A stretch of DNA of 64,000 nt from Cichorium intybus (taxonomy: Eukaryota; Streptophyta; Magnoliopsida; Asterales; Asteraceae): NCBI GenBank assembly GCA_023525715.1, contig JAKNSD010000063.1:744001-808000 (forward strand), in the 5' to 3' direction. The translations under genes were made by a program, and so were the position numbers. Positions 24,749 through 37,520 of the stretch are shown here, one piece after another. The notes under the pieces are model-generated. The model had not been told where the DNA came from. It searched no databases and worked only from the letters and a program-made list of their open reading frames with translations. Every line of letters begins with the position of its first letter. The stretch's first letter is position 1.

Positions 24749-27548
24749 ATGTCTTCTGCAAACTACTCAAACATAAATTCTGTATCTATTGCTAACAGTA
24801 TAGGTTCAGGTACTCGAGCACCCATTCTTATTCCCGAAGAATATAAATCATGGGTAGGTCGTATGAATCTTCATCTCAACTCTATAAGTGAAGATGTGTG
24901 GAAATGTGTAGACGGATCTCTACCAGATAACATGACCTCTCTTACGAGTAACTTGGATATACTGAATGAAAGGAAGAAACTTGAACTTCAAGCCAAAAAG
25001 AAGCTTGTGTCTGGAATACCTCACAGTATTCTAAGCCAAATGAATGATATAATCCTTTTAACCGCAAACCAAATTTGGCAAACTTTGAAAAATCGTTTTG
25101 AAGGAAATGAGAGAATCATTGGAAACAAGAAAACATCTGTTTTAAACGAATTTGACAACTTCAAAATGTTTTCACATGAGACCATCCATGATGCTCATGA
25201 CAAATTCAATCTCATTACCATCAAAATGAATAATTTAGGCATCAAAAAGTCACAGCATGAAATAAACCTCAAATTTTTAAACAACCTTTATGAAAGCTGG
25301 AAAATGGTCAAACTCATCATCCAGGGAAATCCGGAAATTCATACTGAATCTTTGTACAATCTGTACGGAGAATTACAATCGTATGAATCCTCGATTGACC
25401 CACCAACGTCTACTTCTTTTGGAGGACCGTTTGCTCTTTTGTCAACATCCTCTCAAAACCAAACACATTTTCCTGATCAAAGTCAAATTGATTTAAATCA
25501 AAACCAAGCTTTCTTAAGTAATCCTTGTGACTTGTCCGATCCAAATAATGAAGCTGACTACCATCAATTGTGTGCTTTGGTAGCAAACACTAATCTCGAA
25601 AGATTTTTGCCACATCATAGACCAAACTTTCAACAAAGATCCACTTTTGGACAAAACTTTCAGAATCGTGGTTTTCAAAATAATAACAACTCTTATAATA
25701 ATCAAAGTTCTGGATTTCAGCAAAATCATTCAAAACCATCTCAACAGAAACAAACTCAAACATCCGAAAGACCTCCCGTTAAGAGCCAAAAGGCTGACAA
25801 TAACGATGATGATGATGACGTAATCATTTGTCACAAATGCAAAGGACTAAATCATTATGCCCGAGATTGTCGAGCCAAAATCAAGGTCAAAGACTCAGCT
25901 TACTACGCTCAAAAAGCCGAAGAACTGAAGAAACAAGAAAAGAAAGCAAAGCAAAAAGCTTTGATGGCATTCTACGAACCTAGCGTGGAACACTGGCCAA
26001 CTTCTGATGATGAAACAGATAATGAACCAGCTCAGTCAAACTTCTGCTTCATGGCAGACAATGAACCAACCACAAGAGCTCCATATGTCATCGATCAGGT
26101 ATGGTCTATGATCTCAGATCTCGGTCTTTCAAGAACACCATTTGAGTCCCACATGACTAAGATTGAGAACAGTCTAAAAGCTGATCTCAGACTGTATCAT
26201 GACACAATAGTCAAATCTGATATCTACAAATCTGAATTACAAACCTTGCAACTCAGATTTGGAGAATCTACAAGGACTAGAGACAAACTTGAAAGAGACA
26301 TTGAACGAAAATCTGAAGAAAATAATCACATCCTAGAACAATTAAATGAAGCTCTAAAACAAAAAAGGGACTTAGAAATAAAAAATCAATCTGTTATTTC
26401 ATCTGAAATAAAAGATACCTTAGAAAAGGAAGTCCTTCAGTTAAAACAAAAAGTTCAAGATTTAACTGACAAAAACACTAGTTTAATTCTAAAACTAGAT
26501 GATTCTTCAAAGCAAATCAAGTTTCTTGAATCCGAAAATCAAAGATTTCAAGGAAAATTGGATTCTATCAATATTGCCAGAAAATTGAGTGATGATGTTT
26601 TCACTAAAGCAAACAACTTAGGAACTGGCAAAATTGATACGAATTATAAACCAGGAATTGGAAGAGAATCTTTTGAAAATGAAGAGATTGAAAAGAAAAA
26701 TGGGACAATTAGTGAAAACTCTAAATCACCACAACCAGATTTTTTTCTCATCTGCCAATGAGGACGATTCAGATGATGAAACAGTTATCAACTGCAGCCC
26801 AGATGATACCTTTTTCAACAAATCATTCAAAAGAGTTGTAAAATCTGAATCAGACTCTGCTAGTTCAGTAACTCATCAATTGAGATCTACTAAACTAACA
26901 AGGAATGATGGCACAATCAAACTTGAAAATTTCTTAAATGGAGAAAATTATGATCATCAAAATGGTAGTACTTCTGTTCCAACAGTCTTTCCCTCTTTAA
27001 ATTCAACCTTTATTGGAAAGAACAGTCTGGGACAAAAGTATTCAAAGAAACAGCAGACAAATAAACAACCCATTCAAGCTGTCTTTAAACCAAAAGAACA
27101 AAGCAAGCCCATTGTTTTCAAAGAAAAACCTTTGAAACCAGTCGCTGTGCCACAAAAACAAACCTTTAATCCAAAACAAAAACCTTTTCAAAAACCGATT
27201 CAAAGTCACTTTCAAAAGATAAACTTCAATCTCTCAAGGAACTTTCAGAAACCATCATTTCACCAAATTCCATTCCTTCATCAAAGTGTTTTCCAAAACC
27301 ATTCAGATCCCAGATACAACGAAAGGTTATCAAACAGAACTTCACATATAGGATACTTTTCACAAAAACAGAAATCGTTTCAAATGACAGGTTTTCAAAG
27401 ACAAATCTTAAATTGGGAAAATCTGATAAGTCAAATCAAGCCTCAACCACTTCGTCCAATAAACAGAAACCATAATGATTTCAGATTATCAAAAACCATT
27501 AACAAATCAGGACACACCATGGTTTGGGTACCTAAACTTTCTGTCTAA
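24749..27548 (+). pseudogene. Copia-C gag region with long coiled coil, one frameshift, terminal TAA
   Basis: Starts MSSANYSNIN at 24749. The Gag domain spans residues 20-210. The CCHC knuckle CHKCKGLNHYARDC is at about residues 361-374, followed by a lysine-rich stretch and a coiled coil at about residues 470-620, as in SIRE-type Gag proteins. The frame ends at 26761. The protein pattern continues in another frame (26634-27548) after a shift near 26745 in a run of seven T. The second part is rich in Q, K, F and P and ends with MVWVPKLSV before TAA at 27546-27548. Gag would form the RNA-containing particle. The shift makes this copy defective unless bypassed. Confidence 0.88.
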
Positions 27549-30500
27549 TTGCAGGCATTTTGTGCTGGAGAGCCCAAGGATGGCACATGGTATATCGATA
27601 GTGGCTGCTCCAAACATATGACAGGAAACCAGAGCTTTCTACGAGACTTCAAACCCACAGAATCCAAACAAGATGTTACTTTTGGAAATAACATGACTGC
27701 AAGAATCAAAGGTTATGGAAACATAACAAATGGTCACTTCACCATCAAGAAAGTAGCCTATGTTGACGGCCTGAAACACAACCTAATCAGCGTATCACAA
27801 CTCTGTGACAACAATCATGAAGTTCTTTTTACCAAACAACGAAGCATAATCACAGATGCCAAGACCAAAGCCATTCTAGTTAATTCTGATCTTCTAGGCA
27901 ACATGTATCCACTAGATATGGACCTTATCTATGGAAAACCAGACATCTGTCTCTTGTCCAAAGCTTCTGCTGATATTAGTTGGTTGTGGCATCGTCGTCT
28001 TTCCCATCTCAATTTCGGCTACATCAACAAGTTGATCGCAAATGATCTTGTTCGCGGACTGCCACTTCTGAAACTTGATAATGAAACTCTTTGTGCAGCT
28101 TGTGAAGGAGGAAAACTGTCCAAATCCTTCATAAAAGCATTCCTGAATCTAGTGTATCCGAACCACTAGAATTACTGCACATTGATCTTTGCGGCCCTGC
28201 AAAAACCCAAAGCATAAAAGGGAAGAAATACATCCTTGTTATTATTGATGATTACTCACGCTTTACTTGGGTTTTCTTTTTAAGGCTAAAGTCAGAAGCA
28301 CCTGAAGAAATAATCAACTTCATCAAACAAATTGAATTAAAGCTCAAACGACCCGTTCGAAGAATCCGAAGTGATAATGGTTTAGAGTTCAAAAACATAA
28401 CTCTAGACTCATTTCTCAAAAACAAAGGCATCGAACACAACTTCTCAGCCCCTTACACTCCTCAACAAAACGGCGTTGTTGAAAGAAAGAACCGAACTCT
28501 GTGCGAAGCTGCAAGATCAATGCTTATCTTTGCTGATCTACCACAATACTTCTGGGCAGAAGCAATAGCCACAGCTTGCTACACTCAAAATCGTTCTTTA
28601 ATCCATAAACAACTTCATAAAACACCATATGAAGTCATTAACAACCGAAAACCAAACATCAAATTCTTTCATATTTTTGGTTGTCGATGCTTCATAAAGA
28701 ATAACAAAGATCACCTTTCAAAATTTGAATCAAGATCAGACGAAGGAATTTTCCTTGGTTACTCTTTTACCTCAGCTGCTTATCGAGTACTGAACAAACG
28801 TACTAGAGTAATTGAAGAAAGTACTGATGTTCATTTCGATGAATTTTATGTCAGGAAATTGGATCGTAAACATTTTGGTTCTAAAATGATTGATAACATT
28901 TTTCAAAATCCAATTCAACAAATGCCTTCTACAGACATAGAAATCGATCTTGATTTACTTTTTGAACAACCCAAAACCGCTTATAATTCTGAATTTCTAA
29001 CATCTACTAATCTTCCTACAGGAAACTCTGATGCAGAAACCTCACAATCAAACCAAGAAAATACAGATCAAGTTGAGGGGGAATTACCAACACCAAATCC
29101 CTCTTTGAACACTCCCAATCCACCTGTTCAAAATGATCCCAATGCATCATCTATGGGGGAACCTTCATTACCTCATTCTCACCCTATAATCCAAAAAGAC
29201 ATATCTGACAACAACCAAAATCTATTCCCAACAGAATCACCTGACCAAGAAGAACAATGGGACATAGAAACACCAATCGAAATACCTGAAAAAACTCGCC
29301 TAAACAAATGGACCAGAAATCATCCTGCAGAACAAATCATAGGAGATCCAAATTCTGGTATTCAAACAAGAGCCGCTACCTCAAATGAATGTTTATACGG
29401 AGCGTTCTTATCCATGACTGAACCCAAAACCATCCATTCAGCTCTCAAAGATCCAGACTGGGTCAAAGCCATGCAAGAAGAACTAGCTGAATTCGAAAGA
29501 AACCAAGTATGGGATCTTGTTCCTACTCCTCCCGATGTTACTATAGTCGGTTCAAGATGGGTTTTCAGAAACAAAACTGATGATCAAGGCATAGTCTGTC
29601 GAAACAAAGCAAGACTTGTCGTCAAGGGCTATTCACAACAAGAAGGAATTGACTACGATGAAACTTATGCTCCAGTTGCAAGACTCGAAGCAATTCGTAT
29701 CTTTCTAGCATATGCAGCACACAAGAACTTCAAAGTTTACCAAATGGATGTAAAATGTGCATTTTTACATGGAGAGATTGATCGTGATGTGTATATTCAA
29801 CAACCTCCAGGTTTTGAAGATCCACAGTTCCCAAATCACAGTTTTTAAGTTACAAAAAGCAGTTTATGGCTTAAAACAAGCACCTCGAGCCTGGTATTCA
29901 ACATTGTCAACATTTCTAGAAGAATCAGGATTCAAAAGAGGTTCAATTGATCAAACTCTCTTTCGTAAAATTTTTAATAAGCATCTGTTAATCGTTCAAA
30001 TATATGTCGATGACATTATTTTCGGTTCTACTGATGAATCTTTGAGTATCAAGTTTGCAGATTTAATGAAGAGCAAATTTGAGATGAGCATGATAGGAGA
30101 AATGACTACCTTTCTTGGACTTCAAGTCAAACAATCATCAGATGGAATTTTCATCAATCAAGAAAATTATGTCAAAAATCTTCTAACTCGTTTTTCCCTT
30201 GATAAATCCAATACAGCAAAAACCCCAATGGCCCTTGGTTACAAATTAGATGCAGACTTAAATAGCAAGCCTGTTGATCAAAAGAAATATCGAGGAATGA
30301 TAGGATCACTCCTATACCTCACAGCAAGCAGACCCGACATCATGTTTTCTACATGTGTCTGTGCCAGATACCAAGCCAATCCTATGGAATCTCATGCTAT
30401 AGCTGTCAAAAGAATTTTTAAATATCTTAAAGGAACTCCATCTCTTGGCCTTTGGTATCCAGCTAACTCTGATTTTCAGCTTAACGCCTTCACCGACTCC

Positions 30501-30959
30501 GACTATGGAGGATGCAGACTAGACAGGAAAAGCACATCTGGTTCTTGTCAATTTCTAGGAGGCAGACTGGTAAGCTGGACTTCAAAGAAACAATCATGCG
30601 TGTCCACTTCAACCGCAGAAGCTGAATATGTAGCTGCCGCAAGCTGCTGTTCACAAGTCATGTGGATGCAAACTCAATTACGTGACTATGGCTACAAAGT
30701 ATCACAAATTCCCATATTTTATGACTCAACCAGCGCAATTGCCATTTCTCACAATCCCGTGCACCATTCAATGACAAAGCACATCGACATTCGATATCAC
30801 TTCATCAAAGACAACATACAAAATGGTCATATCGAATTGCACTTCATAAACACCGAAGATCAAATTGCCGATGTCTTTACTAAGGCTTTAGACGAAACCA
30901 AGTTTCAATACTTCCTAGGCCGTCTAGGAATGTTGAATCCAGATAACATCCATCCCTAA
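27549..30959 (+). pseudogene. Copia-C pol (protease, integrase, RT, RNase H), two frameshifts
   Basis: Directly follows the TAA in the same frame. Visible: protease WYIDSGCSKHM (about 27587); integrase zinc site WHRRLSHL and CAACEGG; a frameshift at about 28130; integrase core with HIDLCGP (about 28180), RSDNGLEF (about 28365) and QQNGVVERKNRT (about 28466); RT with KARLVVKGYSQQEG; a second frameshift in CACAGTTTTTAAG near 29837; YVDDIIFGS at 30003; RNase H FTDSDYGGCRLDRK (about 30490), STAEAEY and the ADVFTKAL tail. The stop is at 30959. All enzyme motifs are present but split over three frames, so the copy is inactive, though it still looks recent. Confidence 0.9.
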
Positions 30960-32466
30960 TCTCTTACATTTTGTTTGTACAAAAGAGTGTTTACTTTCAG
31001 TCAAATAACCAAAATCTTCCAAAAACATTCAAATAACCAAAATTTTCAAAAAAAACATCCACATAATCAAAAATCAAAAAAATTAGGATAAAGTTTTATC
31101 TTTTTTAAGTCCTTATAAAACCATGTGATTAACATCTTCTTGACTAAATTTTCACATACTTATGCTCGATGAATGTTCTCAGTCATATTGATTCTTAAAT
31201 TAAAGTGAAGGTTCAAATCTCAAAATTTTCGTTATGAACATTCTCCTATTCCCTTTGAATTTATTTCAATTATAACGATTTTATCAATTAAGGGACATAA
31301 GGTCAGGAGATTCAGATGAAAACCAAACCCATGTGAGAATTTGTGCCTCGTCTTTAACAGCTAAGTGAAATTCATTTCTGTGAGCAAATGTGTTTTCATT
31401 ATGACTTATAGGATTTATACTCTTATACCGTGATGCTAGTCTCATTTTTGCTTAGATAACAAGATGACCAGGGACGATACAATCATTTTCTTATATATTA
31501 GACAAACTGTCTTTTATATCACCTATCCCTATCCTCAATCAAGCCACTTCAAGAAAAGATATTTCATCTTGCATAGCAAGTCTGACAATTGAAGAAACGA
31601 CAAAGTCGTATCCAAGAAAACCAGAAGAAAACTCAAAATCTCAAAACGCAAATGATGTAAACAGATCACAACTGGTAAACACATCAGATATCTTTTACAC
31701 AAAAGGTATTCGCAAAAATCAAGAAAAGATAAAACAAAGGTAAACACTTCACCAAAGCAAAAGAAGAGTTATTACAAAAATCCATAAAGACAGACATCTC
31801 TCAAACAACGAATTCTCAAAAGCTTTATCAAATATAGCTGTCAAAACCGAAGACTTACCGGGATACTATAGCCTTCATAATTAGACATTCTTAGTTACAA
31901 ACTGCACTATGAATATTTCCAAACTCCTCTACATGTATTTCCCGACGGAGAGAGAGTGAACATCAATGGCATGAATGAAGAAACCCTCTGAGTAATGCCG
32001 AAACCAGTCTTATGTGATTGATTATCTAATATGAAGACCAAGTGACTAAAGTATATAGGTATAAATCCATATTAAGCATAAGTCAACACCTTCAAACTGA
32101 GAGATATCACTCATCTTTAGTGATTATACACCAGTTCTGCACCCAGAACAACCAAAACACCTCAGTCAAATGTGAGCTATACCTATGAGAGTTCATCTGA
32201 ATCGACCTATTAAGATCACTTGTCGTCTTTATAAATGTTATAAAATCTTAAGGAATATTATGAAAGTACATATACAAAAACCTTTTGATAATTGAACATG
32301 AAACCTTGATTCAGAAACAAATATTCTTGACAAACATTTTTCAAAACATAAGTAAAATCTAGTCACACTTTTTCAAAACAAGTAATATGGTTTTATAAAT
32401 GTTTTATCCAAATTACAAGAATTTTCAACCTTACCTTTTAATCTGTTCTTATTTCAGTAATGATCA
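30960..32466 (+). other. Copia-C 3' region, no envelope-like gene seen
   Basis: About 1.5 kb between pol and the polypurine tract. SIRE-group elements may carry an envelope-like frame here. In this copy only short broken frames are present and nothing protein-like was recognised. Confidence 0.7.
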
Positions 32467-32479
32467 CATAGGGGGAAAT
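32467..32479 (+). promoter_or_regulatory. Copia-C polypurine tract
   Basis: CATAGGGGGAAAT lies immediately before the 3' LTR start. Confidence 0.88.
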
Positions 32480-33754
32480 TGTTGAAAAATATATTTTTGT
32501 ATGTGACAATCACTGAAATAAGATGAACTGTTATTATCTAACAAATATTATCAGTTTATTTCAGATTGCGTGAATTCGAGATCAAAAACAACAAATAAAT
32601 CAAGACCCGAGAAACTTTGAGAAAACATCCAAACCTGAGGAAGTAATGCTACAAACCAAAGAGCAAAATACAAAATATCACACTGCTACAGCAATCACGA
32701 CGCGACAGACCTCCTGGTCGCGACGTGAAGAGAAGAACAAAGACAAAAGACCAGACTGCTACAGCGCTCGCGACGCGACGGCAAGGGTGGTCGCGACGCG
32801 AAGGCTCCAACGCGACACCACCAACCTTCTAATCGCGAGACTACCAACCCAACGCACGAACCAGTGGCCGACCAAAAGCACTCGACAGCCGCACCTTCAC
32901 GACGCGACGCCATGCCTGGTCGCGACGCGATGCCTGTAGTTCAGCAGTATAAATTGAAGCTCATCTCTTGCTGTTTTGTTACACACAATCAACCAAGCAT
33001 TATATACTCATATACTCTCCAAGAAACCCACGACCAAACACTTCAAGACACTCAAATTTCTGAACTTGTCAACAAGAAGCAAACCATATAACCGCAAGAA
33101 ACAACAACCTACACCCGACATCAAAACTTCAAACCTCTAAACAACCTCTACCCGACACCAAACAAAACCTCCACCCGACACCAAACCCATACAGCACCAA
33201 TACAACTACAATACACATACACAAGCAAACCCACGTCCAAACCAACACAAAACCGAAGAAATACCATTTCAGCAAGAAAACCCGAGCAAAGAACAAGAAT
33301 CGAAGCTTCAAAGAAAATCACCATATTCATCGGCTATTGATAAGTTCTTTGAAATTATCTGTGTTATTATTGATTTATTCAAACTTTTATAAATCAACTG
33401 TACCATATATCCAAGACATAAAAAACGAACCGTGACAACGAAAACATATGTGGACTGTATTTAACCGAGACATCTAACTTCTAACTTCTAACTTCTAACT
33501 TCTAACCTTATATTTATTGTAAAAACACTTTATCGTTGATAATGGCGTTTATTACATCTAACCTCTAACTTCTAACATTTACTTTATTTACCGCTTTCTG
33601 TCTATTTAAATGCTGTCTAGTTTAGATTTACCGCTTTATTTTATTCCGCAACTCTTATTTTATTTCCGCATATTATAGACAAAATACATATCTGTCACAC
33701 AGTAACCGGCTTAAAAACCCTTATTCGTGGAGATCGGTTATCGTATTTTCAACA
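32480..33754 (+). repeat. Copia-C 3' LTR
   Basis: 1275 bp, matching the 5' LTR apart from a fourth ACTTCTA(A) unit (about 33473-33505) and scattered substitutions. It ends CAACA directly before GCATA. Confidence 0.92.
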
Positions 33755-35299
33755 GCATATATATGCCTTGCACATTGCCTATGCTCAGCATCAGGCAACA
33801 CTTCTTTCACTGCCTCCAACAGACCCTGCAATATTTGATAAATTGTCAAAATGTAAATTTTTTAATATATTCAAAAGTTGAACCACATGTACACCATACC
33901 TTATGCTGATCAGACATAAGTGACACATTAAGACCTGATTCCAAGTGCAGATCATCTGCAAGATTCTCCAAGAACCATTTCCAGTTTTGTTTATTCTCTA
34001 CACACAACAGCCCAAGCAATTGGGAAGATCTGATTATTTGCATCCCTCCCAACAGCACTTAAAAGTTCCCCACTACATAACCCCTTCAGAAAACACCCAT
34101 CCAAGTTAACGATTCTTCTACATCCACTTCTCCATCCCTTTTTAAACCATCAAAACAAACATAAAATTTACTGAAGTAATTCTTCCCATCTGGCATGCTA
34201 TTAACTTGTAGTTTCACAGTTGAACCAGGAATTGATCTCTTAATCTCCTCACCATATGACCATAGCTTTGCATAGTGTTCAACAATGGTTCCTTCAATTA
34301 GAGTTAATGCATATTTCTTTGCTCTACGACACTGGCTCATACTAACCTCTATACCAAAATCCTTTCTTACATCTTCCGTTAATAGTCTGACACTCATTTT
34401 TTGTTTGTGTAGTATCTCATTAGTGTAATGACTACCAATCCAAGCATATGTGACAATGGAACCCATTCTATAATTCCTAGCACAATTATGCTCTTCTTTA
34501 AGGGGCTTAATTTGAAAAGACATTTCCTCACTCATCCAAGAACCCCATAACCTAAATGTGCAAGCACCGTTACAACATTTTACTAACAACCTTTTACTAT
34601 CATTTTTTTGTAGCATAACTGATAACCATTAGCAATAGCATAATTACAGAGCATACTTTTCAGTTGTTTAGGATTCTCAAACCTCATACCTAAAACAGGA
34701 ACCTGCTTCCTCCATTCAACATTTGGATTGAATCTTGATGAACAGTCTTTGGATCCTGTATTTACATCCATATCCATTTCTTCTGCATCATCACCCACAT
34801 TTTCTTTTGCTTCATCACCCACAATTTCTTCTACATCATCACCCATATTTTCCTCTACATCATCACCCACATTTTCCTCTACATCATCAGGTTCAAATGT
34901 AGCCTTTTCATCCACTCTTTTGGGTGACCCCATAACTCTACCACAATTTTCCTCATCTGGACAAATAACTCCTTCATCGTCTTCATCTATCCAGTCTTGA
35001 ATCAAAACATCTTCATGATCCATGTAATTTGGCAGTAGAACTCCACAGTGATATAAAACCTCTATGAATTCCACGTACTCCATTTCGTCTGAAATCAAAC
35101 GCAACCCATAAGGTACGTCATGGTCAGGTAGACAATAGTACAGGTTCTTGCATTCCCTTCCAGCAAACCTTTCAAGGAACTCGATACATTCCTTCAACTC
35201 CATCCCCGAAAAATCAACGTCGTCTAGGTACTGTTGCATGCCATTTATGTAGCAAAAGGGTTCCCGATTGAAGATTCCTTTGAAGTGCAACTCGACCAC
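33755..35299 (-). pseudogene. MULE-1 transposase, N-terminal half (cut by Copia-C)
   Basis: Reading leftwards from ATG at 35299: a PB1-like N-terminal region of plant MULEs (FKGIFNREPFCYING...); an acidic repeat (VEENVGDDVEE-type units, about 34775-34895); the MuDR DNA-binding region (FENPKQLKSML, FRLWGSWMS); then the catalytic domain with LDGCFLKG (about 34095-34115), AVGRDANNQ, SDQHK (about 33905) and AEHRQCARHIYA at the Copia-C border. An intron is visible at about 33827-33903 (AAG/GTATGG donor, TTGCAG acceptor). Two frameshifts, one in an A run near 34600 and one near 34135, break the frame. Codons run on exactly into 23213 once Copia-C and one GCATA copy are removed. Function: transposition of Mutator-type elements in the nucleus; now inactive. 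Confidence 0.88.
34770..34895 (-). repeat. Acidic-codon tandem repeat inside MULE-1
   Basis: Repeating + strand units of the form TCATCACCCACATTTTCCTCTACA encode VEENVGDD-like blocks. Four to five units of about 30 bp with substitutions lie between the PB1-like part and the DNA-binding region, where plant MULE proteins usually have an acidic linker. Confidence 0.75.
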
Positions 35300-36509
35300 A
35301 ACATTGGATCCTATGGTTTAGATCGACTGTAAGAATTTTTGGGCGAACAGGGGCTATAGTGGATTTTTGGTCGACCTGGGTTTTCGATTTCTTTAGAGGG
35401 TTTTTGCTTCGATTCTTTGTTTGGTAACACCGTATGAACAGGCGAATGGGTTGTAAACTATTTCATTTCATTTTCGAGTGACATGGCAGCCTAATCATTT
35501 GCTGACTATGCTTTGAAACCGGGTAACCCCTTCGTTTTATCGATGAGGGACCTTTTAAACAACCAAATCAATAAATCATGCCCTCATAACACCAAAAAAA
35601 ATAACTTAGGGACCAATTCGACCAGCGAACAAGACGTCATGGGGCAACAGTGTAATTTTGCTAAAATATTATAACACACAGACTTCCAAAAGTGCAATAA
35701 CAATTCAAGTCAGATTCTTATAAACTTAAATTCAATAAGTTTTGACTTAACCCTATTCGAAATCAGATTAACAGATAAAACCACAACTTGTTAATAACCC
35801 TACATAGAGCGGTAGAGGTGCACAAAAATTTAGCATGGCCGGACATCAAACTGGTTAACAAAAAATAATAAAAAATCAATATAGGCCTTCTTAATTCGTT
35901 TTTGATCAATGTTTTTTATAATAAAAAGTAATAAATTTTGTCTTTTTTATAGCTTTATCATTAAACATGTTTTACCTACTTAAATTACCCGCAGCAACGT
36001 ACGATTATATATCCTCTCTAGTTAGAGAAAAATATAGCTTTATTGTTTCCTTTTGTTATAAAAAATATTCACCGGCATTTTTTAATAATATTTTACTGAA
36101 CAATACTACGTTCTATTTTAATCAGATATGTTCATTCTATCAACTTTTTATTGTTGGAATTTCGTTCAACCCAATAGGCCAATACACATTTGTAATCAAA
36201 TATATGCACCCTATCAACTTTATTGTTAGACCAATACTTCTTTGTAAACTTATAAACATCATGTTGTAGTTTCTATCTAAACCGAAAAGGTAAATTAAAC
36301 CGACATAAACACAAGATTTGGGTTTCAAATAAATAAATCTATAAAAAAACAATTTTTAAAAATATTGATGCAATACATTAAGAAAATTTAGAGAACCAAG
36401 CCGAGTATTTCGATTTCGGCTGCTTAACTATTCCCTTAACCCAGTTACTTTTAAACAAATTTCAAAATGATAAAATTGGTTTTATACTAATTGGTAATTT
36501 GATATCAAA
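35300..36509. other. MULE-1 upstream flank and AT-rich spacer
   Basis: 35300-35700 resembles a MULE 5' leader, including GGGACCAATTCG and GTGTAATTTTGC words similar in style to MULE TIRs. No inverted partner was found on the left side, so the MULE-1 ends stay undefined. 35700-36509 is AT-rich with no credible gene. Confidence 0.5.
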
Positions 36510-36960
36510 CTAGGGTACTACCCCACGCGTTATTGCGGAAAATACAATGTATAATATGGACCAAAACTTTAATTATCCTAACTTAAAAACTATATGAAGT
36601 AAACCTATAATTCATATTAAAAACTACAGGGGCCAAAATCGTACTTATAGCAATTTAAAGTTAAAAAGACGAAAATTATAATTAAAGTAAATTAAAAATA
36701 CTGGGACCAAACTGTAATTATCATAAACTAAAAATTGTACGGACCAAAACTATAATTAATGCAAATTAAAAATAATATTGACCAAAATTGCAATTATTGG
36801 AAATTTAAAAGTATAAGGACAATAAAATGTAATTAATCTAAAAAATTGATGATTAAAATTTCAAGGACGAAAACTATAATTACAAAAAGTAAAAGGACTA
36901 AACATGTAAATAACCTAAAGTTATGATGTGACACTGTGAACAATGTCATATTTTGTAAAA
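36510..36960 (-). mobile_element. Helitron-like 3' end with internal minisatellite
   Basis: Read on the - strand the segment ends with a short GC-rich hairpin (CCGCAATAACGCGTGG, 36523-36538), then about 10 bases, then CTAG, followed by T in the flank. This is the layout of a Helitron 3' terminus. To its right, seven diverged copies of GGACCAAAACTATAATTA recur every 30-45 bp (about 36560-36900). No 5' TC end was identified, so the length is unknown. Confidence 0.5.
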
Positions 36961-37039
36961 TATTAGATATACGATGTGTCATCCTCAATATTGTTAGTTC
37001 ATATTACCGAGCAAAAGAAGTCAACAAATCGTACCGACA

Positions 37040-37520
37040 CACTACTAGAAAATAGGGGTATTAGCAACAGAAATTCAGCCATGGAAAAAATCCGTTGCAA
37101 TAGCGATAGTTTACCGACATATTTTCTTCATATTGGGAAACCTACCTTGAAAGAAATTCGCAACAGTTCTTTAGGGTTTAGCGACAGAAGACAGTCCGTT
37201 GGAAGTCCATTACCATATTACCGATGATTTACCAACGAAATTCAACCAAATTTAGAATTCGTTGGTGAAAATATTATCTACTTTTGATATCATAAATTTA
37301 CCAAAAGCCCGTCGGTAATCCGTTATAATATCATCGACAGTTTACCGACGACATTCAACAAAAGCATAATTTGTCGGTAGTCCATTGGTGACGATCCGTT
37401 AAAAATCCATTACTATATTGCCAACGATTTATCAACAGAATGCAATGAGTTTGAAATTTGTCGATAATTCATTGATGTATATATTATCTATTTTTAAAAT
37501 CATAATTTTACAAATGGTCC
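37040..37520 (+). mobile_element. CACTA-type terminus with subterminal repeats (one end only)
   Basis: CACTACTAGAAAATAGGGG begins at 37040, a typical En/Spm (CACTA) terminal sequence. It is followed by many TTTACCGACG/TTTACCAACGAAATTCAA and TTCGTTGGT/TTGTCGGTA words in both orientations up to about 37480, as in CACTA subterminal regions. No inverted CTAGTAGTG partner was seen downstream, so this is one end of a broken or very long element. No transposase is visible. Confidence 0.7.

Larger units (their letters stand above)
23214..33754 (+). mobile_element. Copia-C: SIRE-like Ty1/Copia element (10.5 kb), TSD GCATA
   Basis: Perfect GCATA copies flank it (23209-23213 and 33755-33759). The LTRs are 1268 and 1275 bp. 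They differ by one extra CTTCTAA unit and about nine substitutions by eye, so the insertion is fairly young. In order: LTR, PBS, Gag with a long coiled coil, protease, integrase, RT/RNase H, a 1.5-kb 3' region, polypurine tract, LTR. The frame carries three shifts and one in-frame stop. Size, coiled coil and Gag type suggest the SIRE/Maximus group, but no envelope-like frame is visible. Confidence 0.93.

Noticed and set aside
30960..32466. An envelope-like gene of a SIRE-type element
   Set aside because: No open frame of useful length or membrane segment was found after pol.
35300..35700. Right TIR of MULE-1
   Set aside because: Words resemble MULE TIRs but no inverted partner was found at 19552-22038, so the ends cannot be supported.
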